Below, piece by piece: positions 12,441-26,181 of a DNA stretch of 64,000 bases; the stretch's first letter is position 1; each line of letters begins with the position of its first letter. A model generated the notes under the pieces. The model was given only the letters and a program-made list of their open reading frames with translations, searched no databases and was not told the DNA's origin. A program made the translations under genes and the position numbers. This DNA is from Torreya grandis (Eukaryota; Streptophyta; Pinopsida; Cupressales; Taxaceae): NCBI GenBank assembly GCA_037957365.1, contig JARHVA010005489.1, forward strand, positions 222,001 to 286,000, read 5' to 3'.

Positions 12441-13259
12441 TTAAGCCTGGATCATGACTTTAATAATAGACTGACTTAACTTTATGACATTATTTGTAGA
12501 TCAATAACTCTCACCCCATTACTATATTTGATCTAGTGTAACGAGGGTGGTAATGAATTTTCAAAGGCCCACAAGATAACCACATGGTTGATACTCAATT
12601 GATGAATGATTTTCCAATAGATTTGGAGCACAAATAAGGCATGTAAAATGCCGAGTGTCATGATCACAAAGTTTACAATAGAGAAACCCAATCACATCCA
12701 AGTTCCTAGATTATAGTCAATGACTCACGCTAATTTTGGATTTTGATCCTATGGTGTGAAATGGAGGTATTTTTAAATACTAATGGCTAGTGTTAAAATT
12801 AAATTTATGAAAAATGTTGTGAAAGGTCAATAGTAGTGCCACATAAGCACCATACAAGTAGAAGAGAACAAATTTTGAGATCTTGTGGGCTAAAAAAATA
12901 GAGATATATAGGCAAAGTTCCAAATCAAATATAAAACATGTTTAAATTGAAGCCTAGATATCTTCTACCATTAAATATCCAAAACCCTAAACTATGCATA
13001 AAAGTAACCCAAATAGATTTAATTGGTTATAATTTAACCAAAGGATAAATTAATTATATTTCCAAGCACAAGAGAGATTTTTCAAAGGTCATCTACAATC
13101 TGGAATGATTAATTAGCAAGTAATAGAGAGCATGGTAGCTAACAAATGGAAATTTAAGGAAAATATTGAGCTTTATTTGACAATAGATAGTGAAGGTTAG
13201 ATATTTAAGGATATAGAATTGGACCTCATAGCATCGAACATTCACATGATTAAGAATTA

Positions 13260-16240
13260 GTATGAGATATTCTTCATAATAAAAGAGTTATAACCCATTT
13301 CATAGAAAGTAAATATAAATGCCACCATGATCGAGTGATATTATGACCTAGTTGCTATCGAAATGGTAGGCCTTCATCACACAACACTAAAAATAGAGGT
13401 ATTGCATTCTATTGGCATCCTTGCACCTATATTTATTGATTGAAAAATAGACAAAGAATAGATAATTTGGGAAGGGAACTTAAATCAAGTAGCTTAAATT
13501 TCCCCTATTTCTTTTGAGAATTACTTAAAACTCCCCATTCCATATGTGGAGCTTTCCAAGGTCAAGGAGTGGACAAATAACCATGACCTTGGATACACCA
13601 AGGAACTCACATATTTAGAAGCCTTGATGTAAAAATACCTATCATAAAATTTAGAGAAGGCATTAAGGTAATAATGACCCTATTAAATCAAGCCTTCAGT
13701 TCCCCTTCAACTACTTATGTGAATAATATTTGGGTCCCATATGTACACTTCATGCAAGAGGAAAAACTTACCCCTCCAATTGCAGACTTAATCAATATTT
13801 TCCTAACCATACAATTTAATTCCATCAAAAGAAAGACTTAAAATCAATTATTTATGATTTCATAACTACTCAACACTCTTCTATCCTCAATAACCTTCCT
13901 TGGGATTAAGAATTGGTCCATAGAGGGCAAGACAACCATCTCACACTATTATTCCAAATTTCACATCCACAAGTATAGGAATCACATGTAGATTTTTTGT
14001 GATTGTGTTTACCCTATTATAGTGGAGGCCATCACAGGTGTTCCCATGCCTAGGCTCAACCCCTCATCAATATATATGTTGAAATGATAAGGGATGTATG
14101 GTATTATCCTAATTTCAAAGTCATCAAGATAGAAGGAATCATGGCTCAACCTTACAAACTACCATTATATATTCCAAATAAGCTTGCATAGTAGGAAATT
14201 AATTCCCATCTTATCCATGACATTGATATGACTTGTAAATATAAAATTAAGGGTCTAATCTAACCCTTCCCCTTGAATATTGGAAAAACCATAATAAAGG
14301 TCTAGAAATAGGTAGAGGTTATATCCACACATAGGGATTTATTCGGCTTCGAAATAGATGAACTCTAAATTTGGGATCTAAAGAATGTATTTAATGACCA
14401 TTTTAGGGAAAAGAAGCTCTCAAATCTATAATATGCATATCAACTCAGTGTCTATGATAACATATATATCAAGGATAATAATTAGAGGTATTGGCTAGGA
14501 TCTAAGGCTATAACATTAATCTTAAGAATAGATTGGTCAAGCACAAAAATCCATCTAGGGAAACATGGAAAATGTACCCTTTATAATACCATCTACTACG
14601 TGGGCCATGTAGAATAGTGCCTGAGCTACCTCAGATAGAGAAGCCACAACCCCAACATTAGGATGAGCAAGCTTAAGGTGAACACGGTAAAGGGGAAGAG
14701 AAATTTAGAGACGTGAAGATAGAAAAGAGACATGGGGAGGGGCCTCCATCTTCAACACTTCTCTAAATTCCACCTTCCCCAATTCAACATGTATAAATGA
14801 TAACCTTATAATTAGAAGAGACACTTAAGGTTGATCTCAAGGAAATTATAGAGGCCTATGACTTTGATAGGGAAGAAGAGCCTCAAGAAGACATAGGTAA
14901 AGATTGGGTCCTAAGAGCATCCCATGAGAAGAGAAAAGCAAAACTAGAATTGGTTCTTATGGGAATAGAGAACAGACTAAGATTCACATTCACTCATCCC
15001 ACTAGTGAACTAAATTTATTCAGTGATGAGTTCCCAATCCATGGACTAGTCATTCCTGATTGGTTCATGTATGGGAAATTATAAAATATCCCCTCTCTTT
15101 CTCATTTTTGGGCCATGACAATGGTCACTATTACGGGAATATAAGATAATATGAAGCCTTAGATAAGGGTTATAATGAAATATCAAGAAGAAAGAAGAAT
15201 TGTCATCATTAAAGGACCAGAAAGCAAGAAGATAGATGCTTTAGGAGCATCTACTAGCTCAAGTGTGGAGGTCTTAGACCCTCTCTAATTCAAATAATTA
15301 GTCACTAATGTCTATTTTAACCTTTAGATAGCTAGGTTAGAAAGAATAAAAACCAAGATAACTATGGTTATGATAGAAGAATTCACTTTTCAAAAGGTAG
15401 AACCATTTGTAGGACTAACCTAATTAGTGGCCAACAACTTGGAGAGGATGTAATTCATGAGGAAAACAAGGAATGTCTAATTTAAGCTCACTTAGTACAA
15501 GCTAAATTGTGAGTCCAAATTATAAATCAAAGGATCTATAACTTGGAAAGAGAGAAAATTTGGAAAAATAGGCAATTCTACCAGTGCTAGATACAATAAT
15601 CAAGTTGCTTGACAAGTAATTTTATGACATGTTTGAAGTACTTAAGTCCATGAACATAAGGCAAATTTCATTATAAGGGTAATTTGAACCATCCAAGAGT
15701 TTAGTCACTGAATGGTAGGACTCGAAGGATAAAATAGCTTCACTCCTCAATATTCATGTAAAGAAACAGATCCCAAACATCAAGACCATCAATTTAGGGC
15801 ATTTGAGCACAATTTTGGGAATTGTGATCGAAAAGGTTTAGATTATTATTCCATGGAAAAATAATATGTAAAATTTCCTAATATAGTACAAGGAACTAAT
15901 TACAAGAATTGAAAAACTACTTGGGACCATGCTTATAAAACTTGTAAAACCCAATGCCCTTGAGATCAGTAGTGATGAGGCATTAAAGCATAAGGATACT
16001 TTGGTAACCCCAGAAATTAGAGGAAAAGGATAAGGAAAATTTGGGGTCAAAAATAGCAAGATCTTGGTCATGATACTCAATGCAATGTAAAGAGTAAACA
16101 AAGTCAGGAGTATCAAAGAGGCCATGGACAAAAATGACAAAGAATTTGATAACCTAGTAGAACAAGAGGAAGAACTAATCATGAAGCCTATTATGGACCT
16201 AGACTTAATTAATGAATAGCATGGGTGATCAATGATCATC
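13260..16240 (+). pseudogene. decayed LTR-borne ORF of unknown function (5' copy)
   Basis: This is the 5'-LTR counterpart of the better preserved ORF at 26880-29790. Collinear readable blocks include the one around 13680-14200 and the one around 14820-15080 (EAYDFDREEEPQED, then FTHPTSELNLFSDEFP). Many stops and frameshifts are present. It matches no family I know; see the other copy. A 133-codon ORF on the opposite strand (15838-16239) is antisense to it and is treated as a shadow. Confidence 0.5.
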
Positions 16241-17321
16241 CTCTAGTAGTGACAACTAGGGGCCCCATCATTAAATTGAGAATATTCTATTTTGTAAAAA
16301 ATTTGTAACATTTTGAAGTAGAATATCCCATTATAAAGGTGTATTCTAGTTTGTTAGCATATTTGCCTCTAGGTCAATATAATTTTGAAAAAAACTTGTA
16401 TTTTAGAACTTTTAAGGATAACTACACCTATCTTTGTGCACCTATATTTTTTAACTAACGAGTATACTTCCTAGGCTTCCTTGAAGGCATGTATGATCAT
16501 TATAGAGGGAGAGATGTTTTTGAGAAAATTTTGTATACTTGAAACAATTAATAAGATCAAGGACTTTTAAAAGGATTATCTATTTTTTGTGTGTTAATTA
16601 CTACTATATATTTTCTCTCAATTATTAGTGGAGTTATTAAATTTAAATAGTGTCCTTGAATTATGAATAACATTCTTTAATCAAAAAGTTTTTGATTTAT
16701 GCCTATTCTAGATTAGTTGAAAGATCTTAAGTTCTACTTCATTTCATTTTGATATGTATTTAGATGTGTAATTTCTATTTGATTATAATGTTAAATCCCT
16801 AAAGTAAACCTAGTTCTTACTTGTGATTCTTAAACATTTTCCCTTGATGTTCACTTGATATATAGTGAGATTTGAGCTTAGCCTATCTTGCATTATATTT
16901 TTGATAAATGCATATTCAGTTGCCATTGATACTTTATCATAATTTTCAAGATTAAAATTGGTTATCACTCATTTATTTTCTACCCTGCCCTTCACGTTGC
17001 TCTTTTTTTACACCAAGACCACTTTAGTTTTAGCCACATTATAAATATCCACTTAGATCACTCTGTAGCTTAAATTAGGAATGTAAATCATCAAGTATTA
17101 ACAAAGATTCACAAATAATAAGCCAAGGTGGCTCCCAACCACCAAATTATATAAATATTATGGATCATTTATCTTACTCCATTTACATTTCACCACAGGC
17201 AACCAAATTGCTAAAACCTACAACTCATGCTTTGAATTTCTTAAATTCGAAAATGAGAAGTGTTTTTTAAACACTCAGGGCATATGTGGTACATTTAGAA
17301 GCATCAATAGGATACCTCCCG

Positions 17322-17338
17322 TTGGCACTAGAAGTAGG
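17322..17338 (+). promoter_or_regulatory. candidate primer-binding site of the inner element
   Basis: TTGGCACTAGAAGTAGG lies a few bases after the blurred end of the 5' LTR and starts with the TGG expected of a site pairing with a tRNA 3' CCA end. I cannot name the tRNA, and the site may be mutated. Confidence 0.35.
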
Positions 17339-17973
17339 ACTAAATTATTTGAATCCTTATTGATCTTAGTCTTGTTTCACCTATATATCAATATATCTTC
17401 ATGTTTTTGAGTGAATTCTTTGCTCAAAATTATAAAAATCATTGATATTTGTTGTTTAAAGTTCCCATTTGTATTTCCTTTAAATTTATTTGATAATTAG
17501 TGATTGTTACTAGAAAATTTAGCTTTAACATTGAAAATCCATAGTATATGAGGTTAGAAGAGTTTGTTTTGATCAAAGGTGGGCATATCTTTCATATATC
17601 TGAGTTCATTTAGTCTTAGGCTTGCAAAGATAGACCATATTTATATATTTGGGTGCACCTTTGAGCTAATTAAATCAAATATTAATTCCCTTTGAAAAGT
17701 TTCATACCAAATTTACAAAATAAGGTTAATTTGTAGGTCTAAATCTTGTTCTTCATAAAAATTAACTTGATACATCGTATTTTAGGTAGGATCTTTGAAT
17801 TTCAATCTAGAATTGCTCAAGATCATAACAAGATCACACTCATTAACTAGAGAGCCTTTACTTGAAATCGAGGTACATAGGAGAGCCATACATGATAAAG
17901 GTAGATGAAAAAGATCTAAGTATATTCAAACTTCACTCTTCAAGGTACCTATGCCTTTGACCTTTATCCAAGT
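17339..17973 (+). other. leader between 5' LTR and gag of the inner element
   Basis: AT-rich, no domain recognised. The gag frame probably begins upstream of the ATG at 17974, since KVPMPLTFIQ-like codons just before it look translated, but stops interrupt. Confidence 0.4.
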
Positions 17974-19640
17974 ATGTCATGGTTGGGTGATTCTTCAATT
18001 AATGTATCATGGGCAGTTTATGATCTCCCTAAGAATCCTAAGAAATATTGTCTTACATTTATTCCAACTAAAATAATAACGATTGAGGAACATACAAAGT
18101 CTTTTAAATATGCCTTAAGGCTAATTAATGTCATATATGAGGATGTAGCATGTAGAATATTTCCTTTCACTTTTAAAGATGCAACTTTTGAGTGGTTTTT
18201 AAACTTGATTAATAATTACATTACAAGTTGGAATGATTTCAATAATGTGTTTATTAATCAATTTGGTAAGATTATCAATCCCTATGTTATTTACCATCAA
18301 TTCACCACTATTAGAAGGGACACTAGTAAGCCTATTAGGTCATTTTATGCTAGATTTCAAAATATGTATAGTAGAACCATAGAGCCTTATAATCCTAATG
18401 ATGTTTTATTTTTAGATATATAAAAAGATGAAATATATCCTATGACCTTTTTATTATTGAAAATATCCATCCCAAATATAGCTTTTTTAGCCTAGGATTA
18501 CTCTAAATTAGTGACCATTAATGATAAAATGCAGCCCTAGGAGCAAATGGCTTAATTAGTCCCAAATGTGAATCCACATATTCTTGTGATGAACTTGTTC
18601 CCCAATAATAACCAAAATATCCTAGCATTAAATGAAATTCCAAACTTAAATCAAATGCCCTTAAGTCATGCAACTTGAAATCAATATCTAAGATTCTTTA
18701 ATCATCCAAATAATGGCTTTAATGTAGGTGATCATTGAGATTTAGTAATAGCTACAAGTGCTAAAAATATTAAAGTGCATAATTCTAAAATAGAAAAAAA
18801 GGGAATGAGTCTATCTTAAAAATGGTTCAAAAATTAAGCACTTATTTCTTTTAGTTGCAACAATAGGTAGGCAATACTAGAGAGCACTTTAGTAGGAATA
18901 TCTCATTTTAAAGGTTTAATCGGCCAAAAAATAATTAGAATGATAATTTTCATAATAACAAGGCTAATGAATCATCTTTCAGTAACAAGAATATGGACAG
19001 TAATTTTATTGATATTGTATTTCTTGACTATTGTAGGGTACATTGCATAATCAAGCATGGGGAAAATGATTGTATAGAATTTTCTAAAGCCTTTGAGGCT
19101 TTCCAAGAGGATTTGGATACATTTGAAGTGGTCCATAGAAAATAAGGTGGTACAAGTTCCTATAGATCTAAGGCATCTAATCAGGGCTTTCCTGGTGTAC
19201 ACTTTTGACTTCCCCTTTAAAGAGGAAAATGAGCCTGATGAGATCCCTAAAGGCATCCAAGCCTTTCAACAGTTCTTAAAGAAGACCTACACCTTAAGGA
19301 ATAGAGATAAGAGGTAACCTTTGACTACCTCAATGCCTCTAAATAATTTTATAACTTCTCTTGATACCTCTTCAAGAAATAATCTAGAAGCACCAAAAGG
19401 GAGTACTTCTAAAACCAATGTTGAGATTCCTAGTTCTTCTAGTAAAATTGGGTATAGCATATTTCAGGAAATGAAATAGATAAAGGCTAATATCACGTTT
19501 CATAAACTCACACAAATTATAGAGTAGAGGGACCTCTTGTTATAATCTTTGTCAAATAAGCATAGTAATCTACCCAAGACTAATCATGCTAATGTGATTG
19601 TGCATAAAGCTAGAGTTGAGTCTCTTTTTTTTCACTATCA
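17974..19640 (+). pseudogene. gag: gag region of the inner element
   Basis: An open stretch of 149 codons (17974-18423) has the retrotransposon gag pattern: DLPKNPKKYCLTFIP, then FPFTFKDATFEWF, NDFNNVFINQF and KPIRSFYARFQNMYSR. Gag packages element RNA into cytoplasmic virus-like particles. The frame then decays, but a zinc-knuckle-like motif is readable at 19032-19073 (C-x3-C-x3-H-x4-C in DYCRVHCIIKHGENDC). Near 19451-19510 is GYSIFQEMK followed by IKANITFHKL; the outer element has the equivalent YNIIEDMKKIKANISIHNL, so the two share a family. The 74-codon ORF at 19093-19317 lies within this stretch. It precedes the protease in the same direction and was presumably part of one gag-pol frame. 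Confidence 0.8.
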
Positions 19641-19659
19641 AGATGTTTGGTAAAAACTT

Positions 19660-20120
19660 ACATAATTAATTATTAGATTTAGGATAATTTACCAATATCA
19701 TGCTTATATTTATATGCAAGAAACTTATTTTAACACCTATAAAGTCTGATAGGGTTGTCACCCAATTGGACGAATCTAGATTTAAGGTTATAGGAGAATT
19801 ATTAAATGTTCATATGCAATTGGATTCTAAACCTAGGGTGTAATTATTTATTGATATTCAAGTGGTTAAAATTAATAATGTTTATATAATCTTACTAAGC
19901 ATGGAATGAACTAAAGATTTTAATGGTTACATGTCTACAGGTTGCTCACATATGTGGTCACCTTGGAATGGGGTCCCCAATCAAATCAAGGTTAAGAGAG
20001 AACCAAGAATGAAGCATATGATAACTACATACAATTTTTTAAATGAGAGGGTCAACATAATTAAATTATACGTAGGGCTCCTCACCCTAGAGATTGATAA
20101 TATATTTGATCTCAAGAATA
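19660..20120 (+). pseudogene. retropepsin-like protease region of the inner element
   Basis: Readable pieces are LTPIKSDRVVTQLDESRF, VIGELLNVHMQLDSKP, FIDIQVVKINNVYIILLSME and TKDFNGYMSTG. This is the C-terminal pattern of plant gypsy proteases, in which a flap and an I-L-G-R-D-W-like segment (here LLSMEXTKDF, X being a stop) precede a Gly-Tyr-Met motif. The same block in the outer element reads NLILRKDWSKTLNGYM. I could not place the catalytic Asp with certainty. Protease would process gag-pol. Calls rest on position and on similarity between the two elements. Confidence 0.6.
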
Positions 20121-20129
20121 CTCAATTGT

Positions 20130-20640
20130 TCCTGGATTGTGGAAATTACATTTTGATGGTGATAAGTGTCATGATAAATCAAGGGTTGGTGTTGTCTTGA
20201 TCGATCCCACTAATAAAAATTATCATGCTTCCTACAAGCTCAAATTCCCATGTACTAAAAACATTACTGAGTATGAAGCACTTGTTGTAGGTTTATAGTT
20301 TACCATAAAAACAAGGTCAAGAAACTAATAGTTTATGAGGATTCAAAATTAGTGATCAACCAGGTAAGAAGCAAATACGAATGTAAACTCTCATAATTAA
20401 AATAATATAATTTTAGGGTATAGGAATTGATAGAATAATTTGATTCCTTTAGCATCATGTCCATCTCAAGGGAATAAAACTAAGCTATTGATGGGTTGGC
20501 ATCTATTGTCACCAACCTCCTGCCTAGTCAAGATTCTCCAAATGTTAGCATTGAGTTCATCCCTTATCCTTTAGTGCCTGATAATATTAATCACTTTCAA
20601 TTCATTGATGATGATCAATATATATTAGATTTCATAACCA
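20130..20640 (+). pseudogene. extra RNase H-like domain lying between protease and RT (inner element)
   Basis: The translation reads WKLHFDGDKCHDKSRVGVVL, then ITEYEALVVGL and, after a frameshift, KLIVYEDSKLVINQVRSKY. This is the RVT_3/archaeal-type RNase H pattern with its acidic residues in place: Asp in FDG (20155), Glu in YEA (20275) and Asp in EDS (20340). It continues to IDGLASIVTNLLP and IDDDQYILDFI, a typical RNase H tail followed by a linker. The element has a second, ordinary gypsy RNase H after RT (21694-22200). In Tat/Ogre elements known to me an additional RNase H normally follows the first and precedes integrase; here it precedes RT. The outer element shows the same order, so it is not a local rearrangement. 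Confidence 0.8.
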
Positions 20641-20759
20641 ATTCTAAAAAAATTGATGCTCACATTGATGATGAGGATAATGAAAATACATCTAGGGAAG
20701 ATAAATTTGATGGCAAGGTCATTTAGTTGAATGACAACAAAATTCCCAAGGGGATTATT

Positions 20760-21690
20760 GCTTTAGAAATACTTTTTGATCAAGACAAACTTGTTGATAC
20801 TTCTAAAGTTCCTGAGGTAAATGGGAAGGACTTTAATACTATTTATCTAAGCCTTCATGGTTAGTCTTGGATGGTAAATTTTGGGAAGGCCTCTATAAAC
20901 ATTGAAAACAAGAAATCTAAGGAACTCCTTGCCTAATATAGAGCTATCATAACATGGTCCTATGATGACTTAAAGATATTTGATCCAAGGGTCATCACAC
21001 ATATTATATCCTTTAAAGAGAGCTACAAACCATTTATATAGAAACAAAGGCATGTAAACCATGTATTATAACCAATGATCTTTAAAGAGGTTAAGATACT
21101 TCTAAATGCTAGGATAGTCTTCCCCATCAAGCACTCTACCTAGGTGGCTAATTTGGTGCCAATCAGGAAGAAGAATGGTGAGATTAGAATTTGTATAAAC
21201 TTCAAAAATTTGAAAAAAGCATTAGAGAAAGAAAACTACCCCATTCCTTCCCTTGACCAAGTAATTTAAGTTGTTTTAAGATTAGATATGATGTATTTTT
21301 AGGTTACAACCAAGTATTGGTTGATAGAGAGGACATGATGAAGATAATTTTCACCACAAAGTCGGGGACCTTAACCTATAAGAGAATGTTTTAGGGACTT
21401 ATCAGTGTAGGATCCACCTTACAAAGAGATATGGATCATGACTTCCAAGGATTGATAGATAAATGCATCATTATCTATATGGATGATCTAACAGTTTTTT
21501 CTAAAAATAGGGAAGATCACTTCATGCATTTACAGTAAGTTTTTGAAATATGTAGAAAAGTATATTTTGTGTGATTGAAGGAAAGTTATTAGGTCATGTT
21601 ATAACCAAATATGGGATCTATATAGACCCTAAAAGGGTGAAGGCTATATCTAGAATAGAGCCGTAAATAGTAAAATAGAGTTAAAGTCAT
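20760..21690 (+). pseudogene. reverse transcriptase of the inner element
   Basis: The entry region reads ITWSYDDLKIFDPRVITHII, FPIKHST, ANLVPIRKKNGEIRICINF and ENYPIPSLDQV, the canonical start of a gypsy RT. The catalytic motif YMDDL is at 21476-21490 within CIIIYMDDLTVFSKNREDH. Stops and frameshifts break the frame, including in the finger region near 21280. RT copies element RNA into DNA. The next recognisable domain is RNase H, without a gap. Confidence 0.9.
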
Positions 21691-21693
21691 TCT

Positions 21694-22210
21694 TTGGTAA
21701 AAATTAATTTTGTAAGAAAGTTTATTTTTAGTTTTGTAAAAATATTCAAACCACTAAATGGTATGATAAATAAGGATGCCAAATTCACATGGAATGAGTA
21801 TTATATAAATGAATTTAATGATATCAAGAAGGCCATCAGTCAAGATCCAGTCATTACAACTCCTAATTTTTCAAGGGACTTCTACCTCTATTCCTTTACA
21901 TTTGATCATACTATGGCTGCAGTGTTAACTTAAAAAAATTGAAGGGTGTGACCATCCAATAGCTTTCATGAGCACTAATTTCAAGAATAATTAGTTAAAT
22001 TACTCATTTATTGACAAAGAAGAATATGCATTAGTTAATGTAGTTAAGAAATTTAGCCATTACATACGTAGAAATAAGGTGCATGCCATCTTACCTGACC
22101 CTCCCACAAAACTTATGTTAAGTTAGATTGAATTGGGGGAACATAGAGGTAAGTGGATGTCAGTCTTATAAGAATATGACTGAGAAATAAAAAATAGAAA
22201 AATGGGTAAG
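21694..22210 (+). pseudogene. gypsy RNase H following RT (inner element)
   Basis: FKPLNGMINKDAKFTWNEYY and DPVITTPNFSRDF lead into FTFDHTMAAVLT, then after one stop and a frame change FMSTNFKNN, FIDKEEYALVNVVKKF and KVHAILPDPPTK. These match the RT-connected RNase H of Ty3/gypsy elements (AFDDIKKAI-type segment, TDASxxAxxAVL replaced by FDHTMAAVL). Degenerate but collinear. Confidence 0.82.
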
Positions 22211-22220
22211 GTGCAAAGGT

Positions 22221-23577
22221 TTGATTCACATGATTTCTAATACTAACCCTAGGATAAATATTATGCAGGTGAATCAACAAAACATTAAAGATAGTGAGTG
22301 GTATGATCCAATCATACATTTGTTAATAAATGGTACTTATCCTATAGGTCTATCTAAGAAGAAAAAGAGGGCCTTGAGGTTAAAGGTATCCCACTACTTG
22401 ATCAATAATGGGGTCTTATATTGAAGGAATTTAGAAGGTATCTACCTAAGGTGTGTCTCTCAAGAAGAAGCCACCCAAATAATGAGTACCTTTCATGAAA
22501 AGTTGGGAAATTGACATTTATATGGGAAGACTATGACCCATAATATTCTTAGATCTGGCTATTATTGGCCAACAAATTTTAAGGATGCCAACAAACATGT
22601 GAGATAATGCCACTGATGTCAAATCTTTAGAACTAGGGAGTCAAAAGAAGTAATGCCTCTGCAACTAGTCATGATTGATAAACCTTTTTCTCAATGGGGG
22701 TTAGAATTTATTGGTGTAATCAACCCCAACTCATCCAAAGGTCAAAAGTATGTCCTTAATACCATATATTCTTATAGAAGGTGGAATAAAGCTACAACCA
22801 CCAAAAAGTGTAGAACCAAGGAAGTGATCAACTTCTTAAAATAAAACATTTCTACTAGGTTTGGGACTCCAGTATCTCTAGTATTTGACAATGGATCTAC
22901 CTTCATATCCATAGATATGATAAAATTAGATTATTATAATGGTATCAATCTAAAGTTTGCATCTAACCATTATCCCCAAGGGAATGGAGTTTCTGATTTA
23001 ACAAATAAGAACCTAATGAAAGCAATCAAGAAATCTATCGAAGACAAGCTCAAGACTTGGCACAAGCTCCTTAAATTTTCACTTTGGGTTGATAGGATAA
23101 GAATCAATCAAGATTTAAGAGATTCACCATTTATACTGGTGTATGGACATGAACCCATCTTTCCCATCACTCTCAAGTTGCCTAATATAAATTTATGCAA
23201 GAATACATGGAGGAGAGCCAAGATATAGCCAATTCTAGATTTTTGGGTATAATTCAAAAGGAAGTTGAAAGGGATAAATCCTTTTCTAATTTTAGTATGC
23301 ATAAAACCATAGTTAAGATATGGTTTGATAAAGAGTCCAAAATCAAGGTGTTTAAATAAGGAAACCTGGTTCTCCTCTGGGATAAAGTATCTTAGCCTAA
23401 GGGTAAACATGGTAAATTCAAACCCTTGTGGATTGGCCCAGACTAGATTGTAGAAACATTAAAAAATAACACATTCAATCTCAAAGAATTATGAGGAGAA
23501 AAGGTTACATTTCCCACTAATGGGTAATACCTTAAACACTATTTATCTATTGCTCCCTCGAGGGTCTTCATGGATTA
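22221..23577 (+). pseudogene. integrase of the inner element
   Basis: The H2C2 zinc-binding region reads EATQIMSTFHEKLGN, HNILRSGYYWPTNFKDA and a CH-stop-C pair near 22605-22620. The core follows: FSQWGLEFIGVINPN, VSLVFDNGSTFIS, NHYPQGNGVSDLTNKNLM and SPFILVYGHEPIFP. The C-terminal domain reads VWFDKESK, GKHGKFKPLW, FNLKEL and YLKHYL to 23577. The DDE residues are altered: the first Asp is Glu (WGLEF), the second is intact (FDNG), and the third acidic residue is Asp (GVSD) where Glu is expected. Integrase would join the DNA copy to the genome. No further pol domain follows. Confidence 0.88.
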
Positions 23578-24647
23578 AAATTGTAAGATGAATAAATTAG
23601 TGTAGGTAGGCTAGTTAGTTTATTTCCATGTTTTTTTCATTTTTATCCCTTTTTGTGTGTAATCATGTACATATTTGCTTGTTTTCCATATTTATTGTCT
23701 TTCTTTTTTTTGTGTGTTTCTTTCTTATTGCTTGGTTTCTTGATTCCAATAAGTCCCTAGTGACAATCTTGAGCTCAGAAGTTATGAATTTTGCTTTAAA
23801 ACATGTTCCCCCCCAATTCAAAAATGAAGGTATGAAACCCATGCATAGAGTAACCATAGTTATAAAATACAAATCATGATGTTATATCGTAGATAAACTA
23901 ACAAACACCAATGGAAAGGCTAACCATTTCATTAGACCATAACCATTATCTCAACCTCAAACTAGTTTCAAGAAGAGTTACACTTATGGATGAAAACTCA
24001 AATTATCTGGATATACCCAAGACTAGAACTTATTTAACATCCTTGCCTTGGATAAGATTTGAAACCATAGGTGATTTTCCAAAGATCAATTACATGAACA
24101 AATCCTAAAACCTAGCTATACTAGTTCCCAACCTTATCAAAATCCTAAAGATCTAAGAAAATACAATAATAAGGATATGATGAAAAAATATAAAATTTTA
24201 GATATAGGTGATTCTAGTAATCTCCATCAAGGCTATAAACACCTAGTTGGTATTGGAGCAAGGTCATGAGTGGATCCAAAGGCATCTCTATTGGGGCTAT
24301 GGATGCCTAGCTAAAAGTTGAACAATGCCTAATCCTTACCTAAGTTAAAAGTGAGGTTCGTGATGAACATATTAGTATACTGTAAGTTAGTGTAAGTGAT
24401 TGAGGACAGGAGACCTAAAAGTTATTTCTTGAACCCCATGGAAAACATTAAGTGGAATCAAAGTGCACACACATAGTCTAGATATGTCTTGGCATTTGAG
24501 CTTAAAACCACATGTGTAAAGTTTATTTCAACTATGGCTTGGTCTGGATGATGATATTGATCAAATAAAGTGGATGACCTAATTATTTATCTAATCAGAG
24601 TCTCTAGGTTCTAACATATTGCTACGTTTCCCCTATGAGTCACCATT
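23578..24647 (+). other. inner element 3' region between integrase and 3' LTR
   Basis: No conserved domain recognised. A strongly T-rich, G-interrupted tract covers about 23627-23740. Small ORFs at 23628-23879 and 23911-24108 have no features I can support as protein families. A purine-rich primer tract is not visible right before 24648, which is odd for an LTR element. Confidence 0.5.
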
Positions 24648-26181
24648 TGTTGGGACCAACATACCCAATTTTTTGAATTTGGACCCTTGAGAAGCCCTCA
24701 AAAGTAAACATGGAAATCTCAGTATGTCAAGGTATTTAATAGAATTTGAATATCATCCACTTTATTAAGAGATAGACTTATGTGGTTTTTATCTACTTTA
24801 ATCTGGACTAACATTGATAATGAAGTTCATTTGGCTATTAGTTATAGGTTCCATGGAATATACCCCATGAATTTTTAATTCTAAAACCATGGTATACTCT
24901 CAGTTCAAATTTTGAATAAAGGTGAGAACAAAATTAGTGAGAACCATTTTAAAATTCATTTATAGACTTAATTATAAAACACATATTCTAGGTTTAGTCA
25001 TGTTTCTTAACATAACTTGACTAATAAACTTGATCCCCTTCATTATTTCCCCCTTTCCTAAAGTTACTTATGGCCTAAATAAATATCATCATGTAGGGTC
25101 CTTTTATATTTCCTAGCTTAGCCTAAGACTTTAACACTAAGGCCCTGATGTATTCATTAATATAATCACAGCCTTAATCTTAGCATCTTAAGCCTATGTT
25201 TTTATTTTCTCCATGGTCCTAACATTAACTTGATCATGATTTGAAGGATCTTATGGTTATCTTCTAATCATAAGATTTGATCCAACAATGCGAGGATATC
25301 CTAAACTTTGGTTAAATGACATCCATCTTTGGTAATCTAATGACATGCACTTACTCTTTAAGCCCTAATTAAATGGAGCAAAGCATAATTGAAAATTCAA
25401 AAGGATGTAAGAATCCTAAAAGGTGGACACACAACACCATCACATTTGAGTCTTAAAAGGAAAGGGGCCCACCTGATATGATCGCCAATCAATATCAAGT
25501 CCCTAGATCAATATCCTATGGTTGTCACTTTATCATATCATTTGATCCAGTGGGGTGAATTAACACTAAGACCCTAGGAAGCCCTATATAAATACCAAGT
25601 AGCATTCTCACATTTGTCATTAAATATTTTAAATAACTTAAAATTGATGTTCACATGACCATTATCCAAACATCTAAAAATATGAACTTGACGCCTTCAC
25701 GATTGTCAACTTTAAGCCCAACAAAATTAAAACTTCATTAGTTTAAACTTCATGTCCATGATACCATGAATTCACACCCATGAGGGTGTATTTGACATCT
25801 ATGAGACTATCAATTTTAACAAAATGAAATATCTTAATTAGTGTTCAAATGACATTCCATAATCTTATTTTAACTCAAAACTGGCTTCTTAATCTTAAGG
25901 AAATGCTCAAAATATGTCCAATAGTGGGAGCCTTCAGCCTCTTAAATATGGAAATGGTCTCATAATATAAATAATTAGGCTAGATTCATATGAAAGGATC
26001 CTCATGGATTTTGGTTTAAAATAATCATGAACCTTAAACTATGAGCCTATGTTATGTTTTATGTTAAAAAGGGGAAGCCCATGCCACATGAAGTGTAAGA
26101 TAACCACAGGTTTCTCATGTGTATCAGCCTAAATTATTTAGACCCTTGCCCTTCATTAAAAATTGGGAAACATAGGCATGG

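Larger units (their letters stand above)
10845..17318 (+). repeat. 5' long terminal repeat of the inner element (about 6.47 kb)
   Basis: Collinear along its whole length with 24648-30858. In the first 200 bases roughly four of five positions agree by eye. The unit contains, in order, an AT-rich leader with short repeats of CATGTGACCATCAA type (about 11840-12010), the conserved hairpin at 12378-12440, a long decayed ORF (about 13260-16240), and a trailing AT-rich part ending in CATTTAGAAGCATCA. LTRs this long are exceptional even for plants; Ogre-type elements are the nearest known case. Confidence 0.8.

Noticed and set aside
15838..16239. 133-codon minus-strand ORF
   Set aside because: Antisense to the LTR-borne ORF, whose plus-strand translation aligns between the two LTR copies; Ser/Leu-rich composition is typical of a shadow.
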